Assembly (NCBI GenBank): GCA_947176995.1
Contig: CAMWSY010000002.1
Span: forward strand, 1-47,965
Source of the DNA: an uncultured Porphyromonadaceae bacterium
GTDB taxonomy: Bacteria > Bacteroidota > Bacteroidia > Bacteroidales > Muribaculaceae
DNA length: 47,965 bases
Direction: 5' to 3'
Shown here in pieces: positions 21,676-31,662 of this stretch. The notes under the pieces are model-generated. The model was not told the DNA's origin, did not search any database, and was given only the letters and a program-made list of their open reading frames with translations. Positions within the stretch are counted from its first letter, which is position 1, and every line of letters starts with the position of its first letter. The translations under genes and the position numbers were made by a program.

Positions 21676-22557
21676 TCATTGTTCAGCCCGGCGTATGTCG
21701 TCGAGTTCGTTGTTTTTTATGATTCTCACAGTCGACAGCGTGGTGAAGTCGGTAAAGAGCTTTATGCGCAGTCTGAAGAAGTTATCGTCGGAGTCACGCA
21801 CCGACTCGATCACCGATCCCACGGGGATACCTTCGGGGAAAACCGCCGAGTAGCCGCTTGTCACAATCGTGTCGCCGGGGGCGAAAACCGTGTGTTTGGG
21901 CAACTCCTCGAGCACAGCCTCCTCCGGGCTGTGACCGTCCCATATAAGCGAGCCGAAAGCATCGCTTCCTTTCACTTTACACGACAGGCGGAAGTCGGGA
22001 TTAAGCAGCGAGATGATGCGTGCGTGATGGTCGGCGGTGATGTTGACCACACCCACCACACCGTTTTGGTCAACCACGCCCATTTCAGGCTCGACGCCGT
22101 CGAGTTGCCCCTTGTTGACGGTGATGTAGTTGTAGGGGTGGGCTATGGAGTTGTTGGTGACACTTGCGATTATAAACGAGAAAGGGTGCAGAATCTCCGA
22201 CACCGTCATTGTGTCGGCATACACCGCTTCCTGCATCTCCTTCAGCTGGCGCCTTAGTGAAAGCACCTGATCCTCAAGTTCGCTGTTGCGTGCGTGCAGA
22301 TCATCGTTGATTTCCCGGAGATGGAAATATGAAGTCACATTCCTCACCCCGTCATAGACCGTAGAGGCCACGACTCCTGCCGAAGTCATGTAGACATGAC
22401 GTTGAGCCGGGCTGTCGGAGTAGAGTAGATAGCACGACAACCCTGCGTAGAATGCAAACACCACCCACGGGCTGTAGCGCAGCAGGAAGTTAAGCAGATT
22501 CCTCACGTCTTGTCTTGTTTTGTTTAAGTTTTCGCATCTTACAAAGTAGGGACGCAC
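21676..22557 (-). CDS. mreC: Rod-shape-determining protein MreC
   Basis: N-terminal TM plus coiled coil, then INKGQLDGVEPEMGVVDQNGVVGVV; true start probably downstream of 22557, near VRNLLNFLLRYSPW. Confidence 0.87.
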   Translation of the reverse strand: MRPYFVRCENLNKTRQDVRNLLNFLLRYSPWVVFAFYAGLSCYLLYSDSPAQRHVYMTSAGVVASTVYDGVRNVTSYFHLREINDDLHARNSELEDQVLSLRRQLKEMQEAVYADTMTVSEILHPFSFIIASVTNNSIAHPYNYITVNKGQLDGVEPEMGVVDQNGVVGVVNITADHHARIISLLNPDFRLSCKVKGSDAFGSLIWDGHSPEEAVLEELPKHTVFAPGDTIVTSGYSAVFPEGIPVGSVIESVRDSDDNFFRLRIKLFTDFTTLSTVRIIKNNELDDIRRAEQ

Positions 22558-22574
22558 GGTCTGTGCGTCCTTAC
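22546..22574. repeat. Palindromic REP-like element between mreB and mreC
   Basis: gtagggacgcac-ggtct-gtgcgtccttac, 11/12 arm pairing; nearly identical to the 2121 copy. Confidence 0.7.
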
Positions 22575-22661
22575 CCGTTTCGTTTTAGACTTATGCGATT
22601 CTGAACCTCACACCGCCCTGAAAGGAGGGGGAGGTGCGACATCGGTGGTGATGTGCGACGT

Positions 22662-23681
22662 TTAGCGTATCAGGAACGAGAAGTTGTCGATATTCTTCAG
22701 AGCCACGCCGGTTCCGCGTGCCACCGACAGCAGCGGATCTTCTGCCACATGGAACAGAATACCGATTTTGTCGGTCAGACGCTTGTCGAGACCTCTGATG
22801 AGTGCGCCGCCACCGGCGAGCCATATACCGTTTTTCACGATATCGGCGTAGAGTTCCGGCGGAGTGCTCTGCAATGCGGCAAGCACAGCGGCCTCGATCT
22901 TCATTATCGAACCCTCCATGCACTTCGAGATTTCGGCATAGCTCACCGGTATCTCAACCGGCAGACCGGTCATCATGTGCGGGCCGTGGACGATAAAATC
23001 CTCCGGCGGATTATCGAGGTGGGTCAGTGCCGAACCCACGGCCATCTTGATCTGCTCGGCGGTGCGCTCACCCACATTCACGCTGTGCTCCTGCTTCATG
23101 TGGTTCACGATATCCTCCGTCAGGTCGTCGCCTGCCACGGCGATACTCTTGTTGCTCACGATACCGCCCAGCGATATCACGGCGATCTCGGTTGTGCCGC
23201 CGCCTATGTCGACGACCATGTTGCCCTCGGCGGCCTGAACGTCCAGACCGATACCCAGAGCGGCAGCCATGGGCTCATAGATCATGTAGACGTCACGCCC
23301 GTTAGCTTGTTCCGACGAGTCGCGCACGGCACGTATCTCGACCTCGGTCGAACCCGAGGGGATACCCACTACCATGCGGAGCGACGGGGAGAACCAGTTG
23401 CTGCGCGAGCTCGCCATCTTCACGAGGCCGCGTATCATCAGTTCCGCGGCATTGAAGTCGGCGATCACACCCTTGCGCAGCGGGCGTATGGTCTGTATGT
23501 TGGGGTGCTCTTTTCCCTGCATCTCCTGAGCTTTTTTGCCCACGGCGATCAGTTTGCCGGTGCTCCGCTCAAGAGCCACAATCGACGGCTCGTCGATGAC
23601 GATCTTGTCATTGTGGATTATGATCGTGTTGGCCGTGCCGAGGTCAACAGCGATTTCTTTAGTGAGAGAGAACAGTCTCAT
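22662..23681 (-). CDS. mreB: Rod-shape-determining protein MreB
   Basis: KEIAVDLGTANTIIIHNDKIVIDEPSIVAL, MVVDIGGGTTEIAVISLGGIV. Confidence 0.96.
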   Translation of the reverse strand: MRLFSLTKEIAVDLGTANTIIIHNDKIVIDEPSIVALERSTGKLIAVGKKAQEMQGKEHPNIQTIRPLRKGVIADFNAAELMIRGLVKMASSRSNWFSPSLRMVVGIPSGSTEVEIRAVRDSSEQANGRDVYMIYEPMAAALGIGLDVQAAEGNMVVDIGGGTTEIAVISLGGIVSNKSIAVAGDDLTEDIVNHMKQEHSVNVGERTAEQIKMAVGSALTHLDNPPEDFIVHGPHMMTGLPVEIPVSYAEISKCMEGSIMKIEAAVLAALQSTPPELYADIVKNGIWLAGGGALIRGLDKRLTDKIGILFHVAEDPLLSVARGTGVALKNIDNFSFLIR

Positions 23682-23723
23682 TTGTTTTCAATGATGTAGA
23701 TATGGTTTCGGGAGAGTGAGAAA

Positions 23724-25262
23724 TTAGTGACGGAAGTGGCGGAAACCTGTCATGGCCATGGCCATGTCGTGGTTGTCACAATAATCCACCGACTCTTGGT
23801 CGCGTATCGAGCCGCCGGGATGAACCACAGCCTTGATTCCGGCCTCACCGGCGATCTCTACGCAGTCGGGGAAGGGGAAGAAAGCATCCGAAGCCATTAC
23901 TGCACCGTTGAGGTCAAATCCAAATGAGCCGGCCTTTTCGATGGCGTGCTTCAGGGCATCCACACGCGAGGTCTGACCAACGCCGCTGGCGAGAAGCTGA
24001 CCGTCCTTGGCAAGCACGATGGCGTTGCTCTTGGAGTGCTTTACCAGTTTCACTGCAAAGATCAGATCGGCGATCTCCGCATCGGTCAGAGCCTTCTTGC
24101 TCACCTGACGCATATCGGCTTTGGTCTCGCTCTTTGTGTCGCGGTCCTGCACGAGATAGCCGTTAAGGCATGAGCGCACCTGCTTGCCGGTGCCGAGAGC
24201 CTGCTTCTGCACGAGGATTATGCGGTTCTTCTTGTGGCGGAGCACCTCGAGAGCCTCATCGGTGTAAGAGGGAGCGATCACGACCTCAAAGAAGATCTTG
24301 TCCATTCCTTCGGCGGTCTTTGCGTCGATCTCGCGGTTGCTCACGATGATGCCTCCGAAAGCCGATACCGGGTCACCTGCAAGGGCAGCCTCCCATGCTT
24401 CGGCGAGAGTGTCGCGTTCGGCGCATCCGCAGGCGTTGTTGTGCTTCAGCACAGCCACGGTCGGTTTCTCGTTGAAGTCGGCGATCAGACCTACTGCAGC
24501 GTCGATGTCAAGCAGATTGTTGTAGGAAATCTCCTTGCCGTGGAGCTGGCTGAACATCGCATCGAAGTCGCCGAAGAAATAACCCTTCTGATGGGGGTTT
24601 TCACCATAGCGCATGGGCTTGCAGCCGTTGGCAGTCACGCGCAGGGCAGTGGGAGTGGGCGCGGTTGTAGCGTCAAACCAACTGAAGATTGCGCTGTCGT
24701 AGTGCGACGAAACGCCGAAAGCCTGACGGGCGAAATCGCGGCGTTCCTCAAGTGTGGTCTGTGCGCCGTTGTTTTTCAGAATTTCGTGGAGCGGAGCATA
24801 CTGTGCCTTTGAAGCCACGATCACCACATCCTTGAAGTTCTTGGCGGCGGCGCGGATGAGGGAGATGCCGCCTATGTCGATCTTTTCGATAATATCTTCA
24901 GCCGATGCACCCGAAGCCACTGTGTCCTCAAACGGATAGAGGTCGACGATCACGAGGTCGATTTCAGGAATTTCGTAGGTAGCCGTCTGCTCGCGGTCTC
25001 CCTCCATGTCGCGGCGCGAAAGTATGCCGCCGAAAACCTTGGGATGAAGCGTCTTCACGCGTCCGCCAAGGATTGAAGGATAGCCTGTGAGATCCTCCAC
25101 TGCGTCGCAGGGAATACCGAGCGATTCGATGAATGTGCGGGTTCCGCCGGTCGACAGGAAACGCACGCCATCGGCATGAAGGAGTTTTATGATTTCGTCC
25201 AGGCCATCTTTATGGTAAACCGATACAAGGGCCGTCTTGATTTTCTTGACTTCGTCTGACAT
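23724..25262 (-). CDS. purH: Bifunctional AICAR transformylase / IMP cyclohydrolase
   Basis: ALVSVYHKDGLDEIIKLLHADGVRFLSTGGT, GGRVKTLHPKVFGGIL, LRYGENPHQKGYF. Confidence 0.95.
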   Translation of the reverse strand: MSDEVKKIKTALVSVYHKDGLDEIIKLLHADGVRFLSTGGTRTFIESLGIPCDAVEDLTGYPSILGGRVKTLHPKVFGGILSRRDMEGDREQTATYEIPEIDLVIVDLYPFEDTVASGASAEDIIEKIDIGGISLIRAAAKNFKDVVIVASKAQYAPLHEILKNNGAQTTLEERRDFARQAFGVSSHYDSAIFSWFDATTAPTPTALRVTANGCKPMRYGENPHQKGYFFGDFDAMFSQLHGKEISYNNLLDIDAAVGLIADFNEKPTVAVLKHNNACGCAERDTLAEAWEAALAGDPVSAFGGIIVSNREIDAKTAEGMDKIFFEVVIAPSYTDEALEVLRHKKNRIILVQKQALGTGKQVRSCLNGYLVQDRDTKSETKADMRQVSKKALTDAEIADLIFAVKLVKHSKSNAIVLAKDGQLLASGVGQTSRVDALKHAIEKAGSFGFDLNGAVMASDAFFPFPDCVEIAGEAGIKAVVHPGGSIRDQESVDYCDNHDMAMAMTGFRHFRH

Positions 25263-25550
25263 ATTTGCTGAAGAAGATATTATAGTTTTTTTGCTGTTGA
25301 TTATCAGTTGTTATGGCGGTCAAACCACCTGAAGCCACTCTTGCTGTGGCTATATTGAAGTGCAAATATAGTCATATTTCTCCTAAAAATATGTATATTT
25401 TGGCCACAAGAAAGTTTCACTATCCATAACTAATGCATAGATGTGTTAAAAAACGATTGTTAAGAAAACCTTTTGGTTGATGTGTGTGTTGTATCCATGC
25501 ACGGCTATCCCGGGTCGTGTCCTGTCATCATAACGTTTCAACAACGCATC

Positions 25551-27137
25551 ATGGAAGATTTATCATCATTGATCGATTGGTCGAGAGCGCAGTTCGCCAT
25601 GACCGCAATCTATCATTGGCTGTTTGTCCCGCTCACGCTGGGACTTGCGGTAATCGTAGGAGTGATGGAGACCATCTACTACCGCACGCGCAGCCAGCGC
25701 TGGCTCGCTATTACAAAATTTTGGATGACCCTTTTCGGCATCAATTTTGCAATGGGAGTCGCAACCGGTATAATTCTTGAATTTGAATTTGGCACCAACT
25801 GGTCAAACTACAGTTGGTTTGTCGGTGACATTTTTGGTGCGCCGCTTGCCATCGAGGGCATTCTTGCTTTCTTCCTTGAATCTACATTTGTGGTCGTGAT
25901 GTTCTTCGGTTGGCGCAAGGTCAGCCCGGGATTTCATCTCGCATCTACGTGGATTACCGGCTTCGGAGCTACGTTGTCGGCTGCATGGATTCTCATTGCA
26001 AACGCATGGATGCAGAATCCCACAGGCGTTGCTTTCGATCCGGCTCAGATGCGTAACGTGATGACCGATTTCTGGGCTGTAGTGCTCAATCCGGTGGCGA
26101 TCCATAAATTCATTCATGCTGTTGCCAACGGTTGGGTTCTCGGTGCCGTATTTGTCATGTCGGTTTCCTGCTGGATGCTCATGAAGAAGCGCGACCGCGA
26201 GTTCTCAGTGCGCTCGTTCAAGGTTGCCACATGGGTAGGCTCGATAGGAATACTTGTGACGATGTGGAGCGGCGACGGCTCGGCTGTCGACGTTGCAAAA
26301 TATCAGCCAATGAAACTGGCGGCTATGGAGGGAATCTACGACGGACAGAACCGACAGGGGTTCACCGTAATCGGACTTCTTGATCCCGAGGTGAAACCGT
26401 GCTGCACGGGCAATAGCGATGTTGATCCCTTCATTTTCCGCATTGAGGTGCCCGCAGTGCTTTCCTATCTTTGCAGCCGCGATATCAACGCTTTTGTCCC
26501 CGGTATAAATGACCTTCTTTCAGGCCATCGTGCCGACAACAACGGCACTGAATACCGCGTTCCGTCGGTTGCCGACCGCATCGTGTCAGGCAAAGTCGCC
26601 CATGATGCGCTGCGTGACTTTGACCGCGCTCAGGCTGTCGGCGACACTGAGGGGATGACGACAGCATCGCAGGTGATCAACGCCCGCTACAACGACTTCG
26701 GCTACGGTTATCTCAGCAGCCCGTGTGAGGCAGTTCCTCCTGTGGCGCTCACCTTCTACTCATTCCATATCATGATCATCTTCGGCGGCTACTTGTTGCT
26801 CTTCTTCGTCATGGCGTGGCTCATGCTTTACTGGCGTCCCCGTCTGCTCGATGTGAAGTGGCTTCAGATCGCCGGTATTGCCACTGTGCTTGTGGCGTGG
26901 ATATGCTCCGAGGCCGGATGGGTGACTGCCGAAGTAGGACGCCAGCCATGGCTGATCGAGGGTGTGCTTCCTTGTCAGGCTGCCATATCCTATGTTTCCT
27001 CTGGATCGGTGGCTCTCACCTTCACCCTCTTCGCACTGTTCTTCACCCTCTTGCTTGCCGCTGAGGTTTCGATCATGGTCAACGTGATCCGCCGCAAAGG
27101 TGCGACATCTGATTATGCCCGTTTGTCTGACAAATAA
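25551..27137 (+). CDS. cydA: Cytochrome bd ubiquinol oxidase subunit I
   Basis: SRAQFAMTAIYHWLFVPLTLGLAV, NFAMGVATGIILEFEFGTNWSNYSWFVGDIFGAPLAIE, GRQPWLI; start at 25551. Confidence 0.95.
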   Translation: MEDLSSLIDWSRAQFAMTAIYHWLFVPLTLGLAVIVGVMETIYYRTRSQRWLAITKFWMTLFGINFAMGVATGIILEFEFGTNWSNYSWFVGDIFGAPLAIEGILAFFLESTFVVVMFFGWRKVSPGFHLASTWITGFGATLSAAWILIANAWMQNPTGVAFDPAQMRNVMTDFWAVVLNPVAIHKFIHAVANGWVLGAVFVMSVSCWMLMKKRDREFSVRSFKVATWVGSIGILVTMWSGDGSAVDVAKYQPMKLAAMEGIYDGQNRQGFTVIGLLDPEVKPCCTGNSDVDPFIFRIEVPAVLSYLCSRDINAFVPGINDLLSGHRADNNGTEYRVPSVADRIVSGKVAHDALRDFDRAQAVGDTEGMTTASQVINARYNDFGYGYLSSPCEAVPPVALTFYSFHIMIIFGGYLLLFFVMAWLMLYWRPRLLDVKWLQIAGIATVLVAWICSEAGWVTAEVGRQPWLIEGVLPCQAAISYVSSGSVALTFTLFALFFTLLLAAEVSIMVNVIRRKGATSDYARLSDK

Positions 27138-27149
27138 TCTTTCGCAGAT

Positions 27150-28301
27150 ATGCTTACCTATCATCTTCAGGTCTATTGGTGGTTTATCATCTCGCTGCTC
27201 GGTGCTATTCTCGTGTTCCTGCTTTTCGTGCAGGGTGGACAGAGCATGCTTCTCTCGTCGCGCACAGCCATGCAGCGCACTCTCATGGTCAATTCGCTCG
27301 GACGCAAGTGGGAGCTGTCGTTCACGACTCTGGTTGTGTTTGGCGGTGCTTTCTTCGCTTCCTTCCCGCTCTTTTACTCCACAAGTTTCGGCGGTGCCTA
27401 CTGGCTTTGGATGCTCATTCTGTTCAGTTTCACATTTCAGGCTGTAAGTTATGAGTTCCGTGCCCGCAAAGGCAATATCTACGGCACGCGCCTGTTCGAC
27501 ACTCTGCTGTTTATCAACGGTTGCGTGGGCTGTGTGCTCCTCGGTGTGGCTGTGGGTATGTTCTTCTTCGGAGGCGAGTTCTCGGTTGTGCGCGGAAACA
27601 TCCTCGACGCTTCATCGCCCGTAATATCCCGCTGGGCGTCAACCCACGGTTTTGAGGCTATATGTAATTGGCGTAATCTCCTTTTGGGCTTTACGGTGCT
27701 GTTCCTTGCGCGCACTCAGGCCGCGCTGTTCTTCATGAACAACATTGCCGACGATCCGTTCCTCTACCGTCGCAACCGCCGCACCCTGTTTATCAACGGA
27801 TCGGTTTTTGTGGTGCTGTTCCTCATTTTCCTTGCGGTGCTTCTCACTGCCACAGGCTACACCACGGTGGTTTCTTCGACCGGGGCAGTCACCTTCGTGC
27901 CCGAGAAATATAAGTTCGCTATGAACTACATCGAGATGTGGTGGTGTCTTGCCGCACTGGTTGTCGGTGTCGTTGCGGTACTTTATGGATTTCTACGTTC
28001 GGTCTTTGCAGCTCACTGGACAAAAGGCATCTGGTTCAGCGGTGCCGGAACGATTCTGGTTGTCCTGTCGCTGTTCTGGGTAGCGGGTTACAACGACACA
28101 CCCTATCTTGTGTCGCTCACCGATCTCGGCAGCTCGCTCACTATCGTCAACAGCTCCTCGACACGCTATACCCTTGAGGTGATGAGCTGGGTTTCGGTTC
28201 TGGTTCCGTTTGTAGCTGCCTACATTGCTTACGTCTGGTACAAACTTGGTGCGAAACCCCTGACTCCCCGCGAGATGGAGTCGACCGACCACAAGTACTG
28301 A
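27150..28301 (+). CDS. cydB: Cytochrome bd ubiquinol oxidase subunit II
   Basis: Multi-TM protein directly after cydA; WWFIISLLGAILVFLLFVQGGQSML. Confidence 0.92.
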   Translation: MLTYHLQVYWWFIISLLGAILVFLLFVQGGQSMLLSSRTAMQRTLMVNSLGRKWELSFTTLVVFGGAFFASFPLFYSTSFGGAYWLWMLILFSFTFQAVSYEFRARKGNIYGTRLFDTLLFINGCVGCVLLGVAVGMFFFGGEFSVVRGNILDASSPVISRWASTHGFEAICNWRNLLLGFTVLFLARTQAALFFMNNIADDPFLYRRNRRTLFINGSVFVVLFLIFLAVLLTATGYTTVVSSTGAVTFVPEKYKFAMNYIEMWWCLAALVVGVVAVLYGFLRSVFAAHWTKGIWFSGAGTILVVLSLFWVAGYNDTPYLVSLTDLGSSLTIVNSSSTRYTLEVMSWVSVLVPFVAAYIAYVWYKLGAKPLTPREMESTDHKY

Positions 28302-28312
28302 TCACATTGGAT

Positions 28313-28343
28313 TTGTCGGCGTGAAGTATTTTGGTTAGCTTTG
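28313..28343 (+). promoter_or_regulatory. Bacteroidetes-type promoter for ispD-recG
   Basis: TTG (28313-28315), N20, TAgcTTTG (28336-28343). Confidence 0.65.
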
Positions 28344-28362
28344 TAACAACCACAATGCCGAC

Positions 28363-29061
28363 ATGATGAAAACCTACGCTATAATTGTTGCCGGAGGCAC
28401 CGGGAGTCGTTTTGGCTCCTCGGTGCCTAAGCAGTTTCTTGACCTGTGCGGAACTCCTGTGTTGTGTCACACTCTGCGGGCTTTCCGGGCAGTGTTGCCT
28501 GCTGAAAACATCGTCACCGTCATCAGTCGCCCTATGGAAGGTTTCTGGCGTGACCTTTGTGCTAATGTCGGACTTGAACCGGGGCGCTTAGCCTACGGTG
28601 GCGACACTCGCTGGCAATCGGTCAGAAACGGCCTTGAAGCGTTGGGGGATATTTCCGGCGACGCTACCGTGCTTGTCCACGATGGAGCGCGTCCGCTTGT
28701 CACCCCCGATTTCATAACTGCCGTTGCCGGTGCATTGCGTGCTACCGGGGCCGACGGTGTTATACCTGCCATTCCGCTCACCGACTCATTGCGTCATCTT
28801 GCCGACGATGGTCTGCATTCTGTGGCCGTCGATCGCGCTTTTTTCCGTGCCGTACAGACTCCACAGGCTTTCCCCGCCGCACGGCTAAAACAGGCATTTT
28901 CATTACCTTATCGTCCGGAGTTTACCGACGAGGCTTCGATGATGGCTGCCGCCGGGTTCACCGACATATGCCTTGTTCCGGGCAGCGAGCGCAACCTCAA
29001 GATCACACGCCCGGTCGATCTCGTTGTGGCACGTTACTTCTTGTCGCCCGATGATAAATGA
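28363..29061 (+). CDS. ispD: 2-C-methyl-D-erythritol 4-phosphate cytidylyltransferase
   Basis: AIIVAGGTGSRFGSSVPKQFLDLCGTPVL, VHDGARPLVTPDFI, QTPQAF. Confidence 0.93.
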   Translation: MMKTYAIIVAGGTGSRFGSSVPKQFLDLCGTPVLCHTLRAFRAVLPAENIVTVISRPMEGFWRDLCANVGLEPGRLAYGGDTRWQSVRNGLEALGDISGDATVLVHDGARPLVTPDFITAVAGALRATGADGVIPAIPLTDSLRHLADDGLHSVAVDRAFFRAVQTPQAFPAARLKQAFSLPYRPEFTDEASMMAAAGFTDICLVPGSERNLKITRPVDLVVARYFLSPDDK

Positions 29062-31157
29062 GGCCGTTGCGTGACATAGATATTGCCTATGTCAAAGGCA
29101 TAGGGCCGAAAAGAGCAAAGCTGCTGAAAGATGAACTCGGCATTGCCACGGCCTATGATCTGGTCTATAATTTTCCCACGCACTACGTCGACCGCTCCAA
29201 TGTAATACGCATCATTGATTTTCAGGGCGATGATATGCCTTCGGTGCAGGTCAGAGGGCATTTCGTCTCTTTCACCGAGCATGGCGAGGGGGCGAAAAAG
29301 CGTCTTGTCGGATTGTTCTCCGACGGTACGGCTGCTATGGAAGTCGTGTGGTTCCGCCGGACAAAGGAGATACGCAAAGCCTATCACACCGACACTGAGT
29401 ATGTTCTGTTCGGTCAACCCAAGCAGTTCAACCGCCGGTGGAGCATGGTGCACCCAGAAATTGATCTCCCGCAGGCCGTCACAGCTTCAGCCGGAATGCG
29501 CGGAGTGTATCATCTCACCGAGGCGTTGAGGCGCAGCGGTGTCACTACCCGCAACTTCATGGCGTGGTCAACGGCGGCGCTCACGTTGGCGGTAAATGTC
29601 CCCGAGGTGCTTCCTCCCGATATCATCGCGCGTCGCAATCTCTTGCCTCTCAACACAGCATTGTGGCAAATGCACTGTCCCGACAATCTTGCGATGCTTG
29701 AGCGGGCGCGGGAGCGCATGAAGTATGAGGAACTGTTTTTCCTGCAACTCAACATACAGCGTTACAGCCGCAAACGCACTCCCGGGCTGCTCGGGTTGCG
29801 TTTTCCGCGCATCGGGCAGATTTTTAATAACTTCTATGAGACATGCCTGCCTTTTGCGCTGACCGGGGCTCAGAAGCGCGTAATTAAGGAGATACGCGCC
29901 GACATGAACTCGGGCAGGCAGATGAACCGTCTGCTTCAGGGAGATGTGGGAAGCGGTAAAACCCTTGTCGCACTCATGTCCATGCTTATCGCGCTCGACA
30001 ACGGCACGCAGGCGTGCATGATGGCTCCCACTGAGATTCTCGCCGGACAGCACTACGAGACCCTGCGCTCATTAGCGGCCAAAGCTGGAGTGTCGATCGC
30101 ATTGCTTACCGGTTCCACTCCGGCACGCGAGCGCGATGAGATCCACCGTCGGTTGCTTGATGGATCGCTGCATATCCTTGTAGGCACTCACGCGCTGATC
30201 GAGGACACTGTGCAGTTCCGTCGGCTCGGACTTGCTGTGATCGACGAGCAGCACCGTTTCGGCGTGGCACAGCGTGCGCGCCTCTGGAAGAAAAACAGCG
30301 ACCTCCCGCCACATGTGCTTGTGATGACGGCTACTCCCATCCCGCGCACGCTGGCTATGACGGTCTACGGCGATCTTGATGTCTCGATTATCGACGAACT
30401 ACCCCCCGGCCGAAAGCCGGTGCACACCCTGTTGCGTTTCGACGGGCAGCGGCAGCAGGTCTATCGTGCTCTCGGTGCCGAGCTGGCCAAAGGTCGGCAG
30501 GCCTATATCGTCTATCCCCTTATTGAGGAGAATGAGAAACTCGACCTGAAATCACTTGAAGAGGGATTTGAGGTTGTGAAGGACAATTTCCCCCATTATC
30601 GTGTGGCCATGGTGCACGGACGAATGAAGCCTGCCGAAAAGGATTGGCAGATGCAGCTTTTTGCTTCCGGGCAGGCGCGCATACTTGTGGCGACCACGGT
30701 AATCGAAGTTGGCGTTAACGTGCCGAATGCCACGGTCATGATCATCGAGAATGCCGAGCGTTTCGGCTTGAGTCAGCTTCATCAGTTGCGCGGACGTGTG
30801 GGGCGTGGCGGTGATCAGAGCTACTGCATACTCATGTCGAAATTGAAGATAGCCAAGGACACGCGTCGCCGTCTCGACATAATGACCTCTACCACCGATG
30901 GTTTTGTCGTGGCTGAGGCAGACCTGAAGATGCGCGGTCCCGGTGACCTCGAGGGCACAATGCAGAGCGGCATTGCTTTTGATCTGCGTGTGGCTTCATT
31001 GGCATCCGACGGACAGATCGTGGAGATGACCCGCCGCGATGTTGAGCAGATACTCGATGCCGATCCCTCGCTGCAACGGCCTGAAAACATGAAAATAGCC
31101 TCCGAGATGACGATGCGTGACGCACGTCGCCCCAAAGGCTATTCACTTATCAGTTGA
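29058..31157 (+). CDS. recG: ATP-dependent DNA helicase RecG
   Basis: LLQGDVGSGKTLVALMSML, VIDEQHRFGVAQR, VMTATPIPRTLAMT, HQLRGRVGRG; ATGA overlap with ispD. Confidence 0.95.
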   Translation: MRPLRDIDIAYVKGIGPKRAKLLKDELGIATAYDLVYNFPTHYVDRSNVIRIIDFQGDDMPSVQVRGHFVSFTEHGEGAKKRLVGLFSDGTAAMEVVWFRRTKEIRKAYHTDTEYVLFGQPKQFNRRWSMVHPEIDLPQAVTASAGMRGVYHLTEALRRSGVTTRNFMAWSTAALTLAVNVPEVLPPDIIARRNLLPLNTALWQMHCPDNLAMLERARERMKYEELFFLQLNIQRYSRKRTPGLLGLRFPRIGQIFNNFYETCLPFALTGAQKRVIKEIRADMNSGRQMNRLLQGDVGSGKTLVALMSMLIALDNGTQACMMAPTEILAGQHYETLRSLAAKAGVSIALLTGSTPARERDEIHRRLLDGSLHILVGTHALIEDTVQFRRLGLAVIDEQHRFGVAQRARLWKKNSDLPPHVLVMTATPIPRTLAMTVYGDLDVSIIDELPPGRKPVHTLLRFDGQRQQVYRALGAELAKGRQAYIVYPLIEENEKLDLKSLEEGFEVVKDNFPHYRVAMVHGRMKPAEKDWQMQLFASGQARILVATTVIEVGVNVPNATVMIIENAERFGLSQLHQLRGRVGRGGDQSYCILMSKLKIAKDTRRRLDIMTSTTDGFVVAEADLKMRGPGDLEGTMQSGIAFDLRVASLASDGQIVEMTRRDVEQILDADPSLQRPENMKIASEMTMRDARRPKGYSLIS

Positions 31158-31410
31158 TTATTGTGTTATTGGTGGTCGTGTTTTGCAGGGGCGTCGGAGT
31201 AAACAATGCGCTGCGGAAATTGAACTCCGTCGGACCGCCGTAGGTGCATCCGATCGTCTGTCCTGCCCAGCCTCCTTTGATCTTGTCAAGCAGGATCTCC
31301 TTGCTCATTGTCACCTCCGCCGGGATGGCCTGCTGATCCGTTGTGCCGCTACAGCCGCACAGCATCGCCGCCACAGCCGCCCCTGCCAGTAATACCTTCG
31401 CCTATCTCAT
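31150..31410 (-). pseudogene. ADP-ribosylglycohydrolase-family lipoprotein remnant (premature TAG in signal peptide; C-terminal truncation)
   Basis: Minus strand from 31410 reads M R * A K V L L A G A A V A A M L C G C S G ... LLDKIKGGWAGQTIGCTYGGPTEFNFRSALF, then stops at the recG 3' end. Confidence 0.75.
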
Positions 31411-31662
31411 GTCTCTGATGTGATAGTTAATGTTGAAACTGCAAAGTAAGCCTATTGCCGCAATTAACCAAAAAATAGTGATGCTTCCATACCCGGAAAT
31501 CTCAAAAAAGCGTCACTTTTGCCTTTCTGGTGCACTTTTTTTATAAAAAATTTGTTATTCTTATAGGAATAATTTACATTAGAGCGGTGTTCGGCAAGAG
31601 CGGCTGTTACCCTGACGCCTCTCGCTACCAATTGAAAAACATTAAAGAAAAACCAAAAATAA

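Noticed and set aside
17632-23681. Unusual cell-shape gene cluster
   Set aside because: mreB-mreC-mreD-mrdA-rodA is a standard order; only the repeat in the mreB-mreC gap is notable.
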